Source: Eustoma russellianum (taxonomy: Eukaryota > Streptophyta > Magnoliopsida > Gentianales > Gentianaceae). From it: a stretch of 64,000 nucleotides of DNA. The notes under the pieces are model-generated. The model searched no databases and was not told the DNA's origin. It saw only the letters and a program-made list of their open reading frames with translations. This document shows, one piece after another, positions 22,434 to 32,689 of the stretch. The position numbers were made by a program, and so were the translations under genes. Each line of letters opens with the position of its first letter. Position 1 is the stretch's first letter. The stretch spans positions 32,202,717 through 32,266,716 of the forward strand of contig AP025056.1 in assembly GCA_036186865.1 (NCBI GenBank), in the 5' to 3' direction.

Positions 22434-23669
22434 CTGTCACCACGTTCGCATCCTCTTGGACTTCAGCGTCCGTCATCGCGTGGACTCTCGCATTGGGCCT
22501 GCCTCTCTGCTGTTGAGCCGGCCCTGGTCCTGCAGCTTGAGGCTTAGGGTTCCATTCAGGGCAGTCCCTGATCCTATGACCCGTCTTTCCACATTTGAAA
22601 CATGCACCGCTAATTTTCCAACATTCGCCCACATGTCTTTTCTGGCAGTGTGGGCACTCTGCCGGTGCTTGACGATTCTGCTGGTTCTGTTGCGGTGCCC
22701 TTTGAGCTGGCCCCGCTTGCCCCTTTCTGGGGATCTTGACCCAACGTCCGGGCCTACTCCCACTTTGCTCAACCCTTGGCCTCTTGCTCGATTCTTCACG
22801 AGCCTCTCTATTCTGTGATCATCGCATGTCACTCTTGTTAGTGTATGTGTCCTAGGCCATGATTTGGATATTTATGTTATACATTTATTATTAATAAAAG
22901 AGGTTTTATTATCATTATTGTTGGTTAGTATGTTACACAATTTTGATATATGTCCCTGATTCATTATTGTTATGGAGATAAAATAATTTATAATCAGTAT
23001 GAGTATTGATTTGATAATCATGAGATGATTATGTGTATGGTGATACGAATCAATCTCATAGATACTTGTTAGAGAACAGTGTATTGGATAGACCCATCAT
23101 GAGATTGCTACATGGATTAGCGTCATAAGTAAATCTCATGATAGTCATGTTGTAATCCTTTGGCTTGAGATTGTCATAGTTTCCAACATAAGGACTATTA
23201 TATTTTGACATGATCAAACGTTATCCGTAACTGGATAATAATAAAGGTCATGATTGAATGTGATAGAAATTATGTAGAGGATATTGAACAATCAAGATAG
23301 AATTTGTCCCTCTCTTTTGAGAGAGATATCTTTGGGCCCCTCGATTAGTGAGACTGTGAAATGCATGGCCGTGCTCAAATGAATTGATAGTGTGATCAAT
23401 ATCATTTGTTTTATCAGTCTACTTAGAGATTGAGTAATCATATGTTTGAACTATATAAGTATGACGCTGACCATGACTTATGTTCAAACTAGATATCGTG
23501 TGACAAAGGGATTAATGCATGTACTATTATTAGACTAGTTGGACTTTACTCGTATTAATTGGGTAGTTGTAATGCCTTGCTAGAGGTCAATTACGACTTG
23601 TTGGTTTAATAGAGATTTAATCAACTGCCAATTAATATGGGCCTATCGGGTCACACACAAGAATGCGTA

Positions 23670-23790
23670 AGGCTGAGATTAATAATATTAATAATATTAA
23701 TATTGGATATTAATTATTAGTATTATTATTAGCGTTTTTAATATTAATAATATTAATATTGGATATTAATTATTATTATTATTATTTTCG
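23670..23790. repeat. AT-rich tandem duplication in the solo LTR
   Basis: Two adjacent copies of about 60 bp both contain the order AATATTAATAATATTAATAT, then TGGATATTAATTATTA, then further ATT repeats. They differ mainly in the number of ATT triplets. Confidence 0.7.
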
Positions 23791-23841
23791 GGTTTTTGGT
23801 GATTATATATACATGTGTATTATCGGATAATAACGAAAGAA

Positions 23842-23899
23842 TCCATATCTGATATGGATTTTTAATATCCTGATAGAATCCGTATCTGATATGGATTTT
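23842..23899. repeat. Pair of near-palindromes, AATCCATATC / GATATGGATT
   Basis: Two copies, one with AATCCATATC and one with AATCCGTATC, each followed by T and then GATATGGATT, so both can fold into a 10-bp stem. The second copy has one G-T type mismatch. Confidence 0.7.
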
Positions 23900-25232
23900 G
23901 ATTGGCATCCACTAATCCGATTAGGACTCGGATTCTGATGTCTACGTATGTGCATATATACTTGTGTATCTCGTATACACAAGACACACGAAAAATACAC
24001 AGAGTCATAAAAAAACCCTAGAGCTGTTTTTGTGAAAAACGAGTTCTTCAGCCGCGCCGTTTGAAGAGCTAGCACTCCGGGCGGAAGCGTTCGTGTGGAT
24101 ACCGACAGAGGGTGTTCGTGATTTCGCACCTCTTCCATCTGCAGACTTCGAATCTACAGAGGTAGTTTTTGATTTCTTTTGTCGAATTAAACGAACAACA
24201 TGGATCCTTGGTAGGAAATCGGAGATCAAGTTTTTATTTTCCGCTGCGTGTTTTGCAGTGATCTCGGTTGATTTTCTAACAACTCTCCACTCGGTAACAT
24301 GCGTCCAGCATCTCCTCGAATGTTTTTAGACTTGACCCCGCGATTGCTGTCCGTATGCGGGGGTTCAGACCCTCTTCAAATTTCAGCATTTTCATTCGGT
24401 TGTTCTCCAATACCAAGGGTGTGAACTTGCCCAAGGCATGGAATCTATCTGCATAGTCTGAAACAGTCATCCTTCCTTGTTCAAATTTATCGAACTGCCT
24501 CATCTTCTCCAAAATGGCAGTCTCAGGCACATAATAATCTTTGTAGGCCTTCACAAACTGACTCCACTGAATGGGAGGAGTCATCTTGGGCAGAATGCCG
24601 TTCCACCATGCATTTGCTCTACCCGTCAGAAAAGGCGTGGCTACATCCACCTTGTGTTCTTCAGGCACTTGCACAAGCCTGAAGCATTTCTCTACTTCGT
24701 CCAGCCAAAACCCAGCCACCTCTGGGTCAGTGGTCCCTTCGAAACTAGGGGCATGCATCTTCCGCATCTCCCCAATGTAATACCTGATGCTGTGCTGAGG
24801 CGGTGGAGGCTGTGGTTGCGGTTGTTGCTGCTGTTGAGCAACCCCTTGTGCTATTACCGTGATAGCATCAATCAATGCTTGGGGTACTAGTACTGGAGGT
24901 GGTGGTGGTGGAGGGTTGTTGTTGTTCCCATTTCCACCGTTTCCTTGGTTGTCACGTCTAGGAGGCATTTTCTGCAAGATCACGCATATTAGTATCCAGC
25001 AGTTCCAAAGATAAATGCCTGGGGTCCATAATGTTGTACAAGACAGAGCCCATAAGTTAAAATAAATAACGTTTATTGACTTCTATTAGTCGCGCTCGTA
25101 CACACACCCATCCCAATCAAACTTAAATCTAAGATTACATACTTAGACTAATAGATCAATCTTAAGATAAAAATCATAACTTAGGACTCTATATGTCATA
25201 ACCTAGGTCTCCGAGGTAGATCTGAAGCCTAG

Positions 25233-25244
25233 GCTCTGATACCA
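25233..25244 (-). other. Primer binding site of element B (initiator Met tRNA type)
   Basis: The minus strand reads TGGTATCAGAGC two bases from the LTR edge, an exact match to the usual plant initiator-methionine primer site. Confidence 0.9.
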
Positions 25245-25943
25245 CTTGTAGCGCCCTGACCCGGACAGCGGAATCCGAACCGGTACACCCGTCGTAGCTT
25301 ACTGAGAAGACTACAAGACGTCTCATCTCTCGAATACACATCATCGGTGACGTAAGAGAAATAAGCGCGGAAACATATCATGCCAATCTAAACATCGAAT
25401 TACTACGTCCAAGACAACGTGAATACCCAATGTATATGGTCGCAGCCATCTAAAACCTCCCATGAATAACAATATAAACTGAAACAAACGGAAAACAGTT
25501 TCAGCTCGCTAATCACTCCTCAACAAGGTCTAGGCATCCCATTCTGCCCACTCGCTATCATCCTCGATAAAGATCATGTCATACTCAGGTTCTCCTGTAT
25601 CACAAAGGCAGTACCCTTAGCGAAAACGCTAGCAAGTAACCCGCTTATAAGACATACGGGATCAACACATGGCAAGACATGAGTAATAGGTAATTCAAGG
25701 GAATTGTGGGGCACATGTCTTGTAAACTTCCAAATATAGAAATGAGTCACGTAATAGCAAGAACAGCAATTCGAAATGCAATTAACAAATCAATATCAAT
25801 CAATTAACGTGAGCATTCATTCCACAACGACTCTCGTGATGCGTGTCCAAATATGCACTACACTACACAATCACATATGCATGAACCTTTTCTTTTCAAA
25901 TCAATGCAATGCATGTCACAATGTCCAGTTCCTAACTCATTTC

Positions 25944-26222
25944 CTTGTAACGCACCCCGGCTTATATTTCCATCCCGGTTAACGTTACAAGCTCATATGC
26001 TCTGTGATGCACCTCGGCTTATATTTCCATCCCGATTAACATCACAGATCTCGTAAAACTCTACAATGCACCTCGTCTTAAATTTTCATCCCGATTAACA
26101 TTGTAGAGGACTTTATACCCTGTAACGCACCCCGGCTTATATTTCCATCCCGGTTAACGTTACAGTCTTTTGTGTCCTGCAATGCACCCCGGCTTAAATT
26201 TCCATCCCGGTTAACATTGCAG
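25944..26222. repeat. Five tandem hairpins with covarying stems (5' LTR of B)
   Basis: This is the partner of 16969-17247 at a constant offset of 8975 bp. All five outer stems are intact. Only the loop of unit 3 has point changes (CGTCTTAAATTTT). Confidence 0.95.
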
Positions 26223-26716
26223 TTCACCTTCGCAAATCTGTGCCGAAGCACATCTCTTTTTCAAAACTTTATACAATGCACGTGCCATGATGCAAGACTC
26301 CTTATTTCAATCACACTTTTCGTTCACATGCGCAATTCACATTCACATGCGCAAGTACAAGTAACACACAAGAGTTCACTAGCTTATTCGTCAACACTTA
26401 GACTTCAACTAGCACATCAACACTTAACCTTGATTCTAAAGTTCACAACCCAACGAGAGCATCCCTATCTTTCCTTCATTGAGCTCTAAGACACCTTGTA
26501 CGTTCATTTCCTAACCCTCCTAAGTCACTCCCGTTGAAACTCGGTTCGAGAACCCATTGAAGACACCAATATTGATTCACCATCCTAGATCATGTTCCTA
26601 AGACTTAGACTATCGTTAATCAGGTCTTAAGAAGCCTCTAAGGTCACCCAAGGGCTTCCCGAACTTCCCTCTTTCTTCCTCTATTTTTCCACAAAACTGA
26701 TGGACTTCATCCCCTA

Positions 26717-26975
26717 CTTCGATCGATCGATGTCCAGCTGAGGACATCGATCCCTCCACTTCGATCGATCGATGTCCAACTGGGGACATCGATCTCTCAG
26801 ACTCACCCAACATTGATCGATCGATGTCCTTCTGAGGGCATCGATCTCTCAAGCTTCCCTACATCGATCAATCGATGTCCGTCTGGGGACATCGATCTCT
26901 CAGCCTGCGCCTACATCGATCGATCGATGTCCAACTGGGGACATCGATCTCTGACATCGATCGATCGATGTCCAC
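26717..26975. repeat. ATCGATCGATCGAT palindrome array (5' LTR of B)
   Basis: Same organisation as 17741-17987, with one additional GATCTCTGACATC segment near 26951 and single changes in two cores (CATTGATCGATCGATG, CATCGATCAATCGATG). Confidence 0.9.
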
Positions 26976-27833
26976 GATTCCAGAATAGCACTTTGCAGTT
27001 TCTGCAGAATCTCAACACCGTTCAATTCCAAACTTTATGCCAACCAATCCAAGCCTAATCCCTGCTATCATTCATGCTTAAACTAAAGATTCAACGCTAC
27101 ACACATCGCAAACAAGATTCAAGCCTGGTACGCCCTTTTTCCAACCTCATCAATTCCAAAAAAAATCCCACCTTTTTCCTTCCAACCTTCACAGCAACAA
27201 AATCACAATAAGAAGAGATTCAAGGGATAGGGATTTGCATGATTTCACATAATCAACAACAACAACGAATGCTTTTTCATATACATTGGCCAAATCTCGA
27301 ACCCAAAACACATAGATCATATACAAATAATCACTACACGAAACTACTGCATGGTGATCCGATTTGATAACAAAATAGGCCAGTTTTCTTTCACAAATCG
27401 CAAGAACTTATAAGAAAGTTACTTGCCTTTGATTCTACGAAAGCGGATTGAAGATCAGACGAAGAATGGATTGAGGATCTTGAAGTTCTTCTCTAGCGTT
27501 GGGAGGAGGGGAAATCGCCTATGGGAGATAATGGAGAAAGGCGTCGGTTTGTTTTTGATAAGGAGAGAAACTGACGCTTTGTCAGTTTTGATATGGGAAG
27601 GGAAAGTTTGGTGTTTCTAAATTATATCTATTCTCTATTTATCTTAAATGATAAACTTAATTATTTAATTCTAAATTAAATATAAATAATTTCTAATATT
27701 AAATTCCCCCCATTAATTTCTAATTAATCCTCATATTAATGCCTACTTAATTTCCGTTGACCGTCATTAGTTCTCGTAAAATCTTTCTTGGTCTTTTAAT
27801 TATCCTACGGAGGGTGCGGGGCATAACAGAAGC

Positions 27834-28438
27834 CATGCACAATTATTGCGTCGCCGTGAGGGATCGGTAAAGTAAAAAAGATGAGAAGGCGTACGTGTCT
27901 ATTTTCATGTCGATGGCAGCAAATGTGATTCCAAAAAGTGAGGAAACACAGCCTTTCTGAAAGTGATATCGGGACTTTTTCGTCTTCATCAATGCTATAC
28001 GCATCTATTAACGGCAAGTTCTATTGAAACATCTTATTTACATCTTTGTATTAACTTTCAAACTCTACATATCTTCTGTATCCAAGAAATTTATAATCCC
28101 AATTATTTACACACACCCGACACACACAAAAATCCACATCCGTGTGGGGGCTATTGCTTGAATTCCGATTTTGTCCCTGAGAAATGGACACGTTGCGTTT
28201 GATATAAAGAAGGGACGGCACCGAAACACTTAGACTTTCCCATTGTGTGTTTCTCCATCGCCCCCTATCTCAGCATCCCTTTCTATATATACTCATACTA
28301 AAAGAGGTACCTTGAATACCTTCGGACCTACATCTTTTGTCCTTCATAATACAAAAAACAAAAGTCTTAAACAAAGGAGAAAAATAGAGAGCCCAAAACA
28401 CCACTATCAATTGTACTTTGGGTGCAGTGCATAGTAGC
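27834..28438 (+). promoter_or_regulatory. Promoter and 5' leader of the MYB gene
   Basis: The TATA box TATATAT lies at 28284-28290, which puts transcription start near 28315 and gives a leader of about 125 nt with no ATG before the MYB start. An ACGT core lies in GACACGTTGCG near 28188, a possible G-box or ABRE-like site. Only about 600 bp remain between the TATA-proximal gene and retroelement B. Confidence 0.55.
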
Positions 28439-29797
28439 ATGGGGAGAATACCTTGTGAGAAAAATGGTCTGAAGAAAGGGCCATGGACCCCAGAAGAAGA
28501 CCAAAAGCTTATCGATTATATTCAGAAGAATGGCTATGGGAATTGGAGGACTTTACCACATAACGCAGGTAATCTAATTTCCATTCTAATGTTAGCTTTT
28601 ATTCATGCTCATATGTTGCTTGGTTTCTCTTGAATATATAACAAGCTTTCGTATTAAATCAAATGAATCTTGATATGTCACAGGGCTTGAAAGATGTGGA
28701 AAAAGTTGCCGACTTCGTTGGACAAATTACCTCAGGCCTGACATCAAAAGGGGAAGATTTTCATTTGAGGAAGAAGAAACAATTATTCATCTACATAGCG
28801 TATTGGGGAACAAGTAAGTTGTTTTAAAAAGAAAAAAGTTAAGCAGACTAACAAATTCGATATTCAAGTATGATTCTTGTTCATAAGTTCATAACATATT
28901 AGACCGTGTTTTCTATCTGACATTTTCACTAGTGGATATATTTCTTTTCTGTTCAAATATAGATGGTCTATGATTGCTGCTCGTTTGCCTGGAAGAACGG
29001 ACAACGAAATCAAGAACTATTGGAACACACATATTCGAAAGAGACTTCTTCGAATGGGGATCGACCCAGTAACCCATAGTCCACGACTAGATCTTCTTGA
29101 CCTTTCCACTCTATTAAACCCCTCACTTCAAATTTCATCTCAAATGAATCTTTCAAGGCTCTTAGGTGCCCAATATATTAACCCTGAACTATTGAAACTT
29201 GCCACTTCCCTTTACCCAGCACAAAAGCAAAACCAAGATTTCCCATTAGAAAACCAAGAAAACGTAAATCAGACTAATGTTCCTGATCAATCTTTCCAAA
29301 ATCCGATGCCCACATTAGTCCAATCCACAAATATTCAAACCCCACTTCAAGATCTTCCAACTTTGAGTACTACACCATTTTCTAACGAAGCTCAGGTGAT
29401 GATGCAGCCAAAAGGGGGAAACTTCTCTTTAGACATGACTCAATTGAGCTCTGAAAGTTGTCACCTTTATGATGACAAGTGGCAAAACGGTGGATTATTA
29501 ATGTCTACGAATTTCCTAGATGATCATGCTCCGACAGACCAGCATGGGTTCTATGTGCCAGATGATCGTAACATGCAATTTGCTGATTTGGATAATTCTA
29601 TCTTTCAATGTGGTGTGTCAAATTTATCGACACCTATGTCAAGTCCAACACCGTTTACTTCAAGCTCAACTTACATCCATAGTAGCAGTACCGAAGATGA
29701 GAGAGAAAGTGATTGCGGCGACATGAAATTAAATGTACCTGAAAGCATGGATGATTATGCATTCATGTATCTAAATTACTTAGACAGCACATACTAA
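28439..29797 (+). CDS. R2R3-MYB transcription factor, subgroup 11 type (MYB41/74/102-like)
   Basis: Three exons, 28439-28568, 28684-28813 and 28963-29797, joined by GT-AG introns of 115 and 149 bp at the two positions usual for plant R2R3-MYBs (phase 1 after NAG, phase 2 inside GNK). They encode 364 residues. R2 spans about 14-61 with Trp16, Trp36 and Trp56; R3 spans about 67-112 with Phe69, Trp88 and Trp107; both recognition helices (CGKSCRLRW, GRTDNEIKNYW) are intact. The bHLH-contact motif of R3 is absent. IDPVTHSPRLDLLDLS at 120-135 marks subgroup 11, whose Arabidopsis members act in ABA, salt and drought responses and suberin or cuticle control. The tail is rich in Ser, Asn and Gln, contains STPMSSPTPFTSSST, and ends acidic, as in activators. 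It is a nuclear DNA-binding protein. The start is the first ATG after the TATA box. The usual double Cys near residue 6 is CEK here. Confidence 0.95.
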
Positions 29798-31063
29798 AGG
29801 GCTGCTTTGGCATTGTATCCTCATATCCGATCTTATGGTTTCTCTTTTTTCTTTTCTTCTTCTTCTGGCAAAATATAGTAACAGTTCGTTGCAATTATTG
29901 TTTCCGTCATGTGATTTTCTGCAACATAACATGCATACTTATGATGTTCCGCCATCATTTCATAAAATCTTGTAGTTAAGGTAACGTCCATGCCCACTCT
30001 ATAGTTGCAGGGTGTTGGGGTTGCCTTTTTCTTTTTCTTTTCTTTTTTTTTGGTTCCGCATGTTGCACAAGGCATGCATCCCGAACTGTTCAATCCTGCA
30101 AAAGCAGGATCATTATCTGGAAAAGATAATCGATTCGGTCCAAATTTTTAAGAATTAGGCAATGACCAATTTTAATAGTTATTTATTAGGTACTGATTTT
30201 CAACAAACTCAAAAGTTCCTGTACATAATTATTCTTTTTTTTTTCAAAAATATTGTTTTAATCGACTTTTCAATATCGTATAATCTGAATCATTTTTATG
30301 GTTATCATAATCGAGTATTAGCCGATAAGATTATAATAGATACAAGAAAATCATATATAATTGATAGGACACATGTTTGAAATAATTGATGAAACACTTG
30401 TCATACACTTATTAGCTAATGATTGATTACTAAAATAATAAATAATTAATAATTTCCAAAATTGAAATTTACTGTATGATTTCTACTAAATTGCATGGGT
30501 AGAAAGCCGTGAGTTATCTCGTCAGCGTCTTCCAATAATGCACAAGAGAAGTCACGTAAATGACATGAAAGAGAAAAAGAAAACATATCGTGACTAGGAT
30601 CTTCCTTTTCTAAGCTCTTCGTTTTGAACGATTTAGGGTCATGCATGCCTAACACTTTTATGTCTGACATATAACATTTTCTCCATGTTCGGTTCTCTCT
30701 TCTTATTTTTTTTTTTAAACAAAAACGAATTAGTGCCATTTATCAACAGTGTCTGCCTCTACATATAGTAAGGAAACATTGAAATGCATATGTCTAAATG
30801 GTTATACATTGGCGTAAAAATTCATCGCTTACATCCATCTTTTAAATATAATGATGAATCTACGAATAATTAAAATGAGCATGAAATTTTATAATAAAAC
30901 ATTGCAAGACATGAATCGAAGATACAAGAATGAAATTAAAAGTTTAATTGAGAAGATACTTCTGAACGTGATCATATTTATTATCGGAAACATTTAACCA
31001 TAAGAATACTTGACATGAAGTATAATATATGTAATTGTTTAGTCCATGTGATTCAGCCATCCA
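29798..31063. other. 3' flank of the MYB gene and intergenic DNA
   Basis: The MYB 3' untranslated region must end somewhere in the first few hundred bases, but I see no unambiguous poly(A) signal to fix it. Pyrimidine runs at 29835-29865 and 30028-30052 are simple sequence. Short frames here match no family. Confidence 0.5.
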
Positions 31064-31068
31064 TATTC

Positions 31069-32067
31069 TGTTGGAGTTTAGACGAAAAGATTCTGTACAG
31101 TGTGTTCGTATGAAATAAAGCCACAACCGACCTGTCGAGCTCAGGACAGGTCGGGTCTGTCCGTCAGGTTAGATTAGTCCAGGCAGCGCGAGTCAGTTTG
31201 CGTCCTGGATAGACTGCCGACCTGCCGAGCTCAGAAAAACAGTCGAGCTCAGCACAGCAGCAGATCAACCAACTAGACAAACAGAGGTGAGTCCAGAACT
31301 CTGTCCTTAAGACGTATTCTTCCGGTATACTGTGTCCAACCAGAGGTAACAACCGTCTCCCAGGATACAACGGAATCAGTTCATACGAGCGACACTGCAG
31401 CATATAAACTCAACAAATCTGTGGAATGTTTCTGACTTCTCGGATGACTTGGAAGAATTCAAAAATATTGTATGCAGAGATGAAGAGGAGAAAACTGATT
31501 TTTTGATCGATTGATTATGATCACAAAGTTCAACTCGGTCTAGTATTTATAGAGAAAAACCGAGGTCAGGCGGTTAATTCCTGTTCAACCATAGCCATCG
31601 ATCAGATGATTTGATTGCCACCATTAGATCAAAAAACTTCCTGCCAGTTTAACTGTAGCCATTAGATCAGATAACTGCTCAGTCTGAGCCTTAGATCATG
31701 ATCCAATGCATGTCTGCCTCAGCGGCTAAGCTTAACCATATTTCAAATAGCAGCCTTAACCACCTGGGAGTAATTCAAAGTTAAATTTAACTTCTCCAAA
31801 CAGGATAGGAACTGACCCACAACCTGCAACCCGAGCACGAGCCGAGCTGAGCCGACTTCCACTTATTTTACTCTTGCATTGAGTATTAATTTCTCATTCA
31901 CCCAGTATCGTAATTGAGTGATTCCAAAACCTAAAATCATCTGCTCGATATGTAGATAATTAAGGATTCATTATTTTCACTTGTCATTAATGAAAACTAA
32001 TTATAATTAAATTCAAATTTGTTACTAACCAAGTTTTACAACTTCAATAATTCAATTTTCTCCAACA
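31069..32067 (-). repeat. 3' LTR of element C
   Basis: 999 bp, starts TGTTGGAG and ends TTCTCCAACA, followed by a minus-strand purine tract (CATGTGGGGGAT). It shares blocks with element D's LTR, including ACTCTGTCCTTAAGACGTATT and GGTATACTGTG. It lacks the GATC palindrome array of D. A minus-strand TATA box (CTATAAATAC) lies near 31537-31546. Confidence 0.85.
31127..31154. repeat. Hairpin in the LTR of element C
   Basis: Arms CCGACCTGTC and GACAGGTCGG are perfect 10-bp complements around the 8-nt loop GAGCTCAG. A second, imperfect CGACCTGCCGAGCTCAG copy lies at about 31218-31235. Confidence 0.85.
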
Positions 32068-32689
32068 ATCCCCCACATGAATGGAAATTAATGCAAATAC
32101 AGATGCAGACTCTAACGAGAAGCCAAACAAGAAAATGTTTCACCAGAAGAGGTAGCTTCTGGCTTTAAACCTTCTATACTGATATACTGTCGGATTCACT
32201 TGGCTAATTAGTGACTTGATGTCTTGAACTAGTCAATCTTTATTGTGAACCTAGACAACAGTACTCACACAACATTTCCTTTAACGCCCCTTTTGATTCT
32301 CATGGTTGTGTTTGTTTTGTCCATGAAAAGTTTCAGAAAGTGTTCTAGAGAATTATTGCCTCATAAAATTCTCATAGAAGCGTCCTACTTCATACTTACA
32401 TAGGTGTTTTCTATATAGAGTATTCTACCATACTCCGCTTGATGTACCAAGATATAAGAAACATTAAAAGCATTAGCTTACCCTCACTCTTTCTGCAGAC
32501 TGTACTTTTATTTATCAGAACGAATAAGTACTTTACTGAAGCTTCATAACTTAGCTGTCCCATTGAACCAAAATTCTGGGATCTCTAGTCAACAAGGTTG
32601 GGTTACCATTACAAAAGTTCTTGCGTTGTAGGCTTTTGTCCTATTTCGTTTGTCAAATTTGACATTTGATCTGTAGCCAAACCTTTTGT

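Larger units (their letters stand above)
22831..24286 (+). mobile_element. Solo LTR inserted in gag of element B
   Basis: The insertion 22836-24281 begins TGTTAGTGTATG and ends GATTTTCTAACA, with ACTCT on both sides (22831-22835, 24282-24286). There is no internal sequence. The end region with TTTTCCGCTGCGTG resembles copia LTRs, and TATATATA near 23806 suggests plus orientation. It contains a duplicated AT-rich block (23670-23790) and two copies of a 21-nt near-palindrome. Confidence 0.9.
22434..24968 (-). pseudogene. Gag of element B, split by a solo LTR
   Basis: The frame starts at the ATG at 24968 (MPPRRDNQGNGG). It has an N/P/Q-rich leader with long proline and glutamine runs, then the gypsy gag core (FEGTTDPEVAGFWLDEVEKC, RANAWWNGILPKM, EKMRQFDKFEQG, YADRFHALGKF). 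It is cut after YRVES by the solo LTR at 22836-24281. The remainder (22434-22830) is basic and holds the CCHC knuckle CFKCGKTGHRIRDC. Gag forms the particle and binds the element's RNA. A frame change lies in the basic part downstream of the insertion. Apart from the insertion it is well preserved. Confidence 0.92.
25247..27828 (-). repeat. 5' LTR of element B
   Basis: 2582 bp, TG...CA, almost identical to 16272-18840. It is 13 bp longer, and a 13-bp segment (ctctgacatcgat) present only here in the palindrome array accounts for that. Confidence 0.95.
16267..27833 (-). mobile_element. Element B: Tekay-like Ty3/gypsy LTR retrotransposon
   Basis: LTRs at 16272-18840 and 25247-27828 begin TGTAGCGCCC and end GGGGCATAACA on the plus strand, flanked by GAAGC on both sides (16267-16271, 27829-27833). 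Minus-strand order is gag, zinc knuckle, protease, reverse transcriptase, RNase H, integrase and a chromodomain-like tail, so it is a gypsy chromovirus; long LTRs and the Met primer site suit the Tekay (Del) lineage. The LTRs look alike, with few differences by eye, suggesting a fairly young insertion. Gag is split by a solo LTR and pol has at least two in-frame stops. It ends about 610 bp upstream of the MYB start codon. Confidence 0.95.

Noticed and set aside
28243..28434. A 63-codon frame just upstream of the MYB start, as a candidate uORF
   Set aside because: Its ATG lies upstream of the TATA box at 28284-28290, so the normal transcript should not contain it.
29833..30093. An 86-codon minus-strand frame behind the MYB gene
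   Set aside because: It depends on pyrimidine runs read as poly-lysine and lacks any motif; it probably lies in the 3' untranslated region of the MYB.
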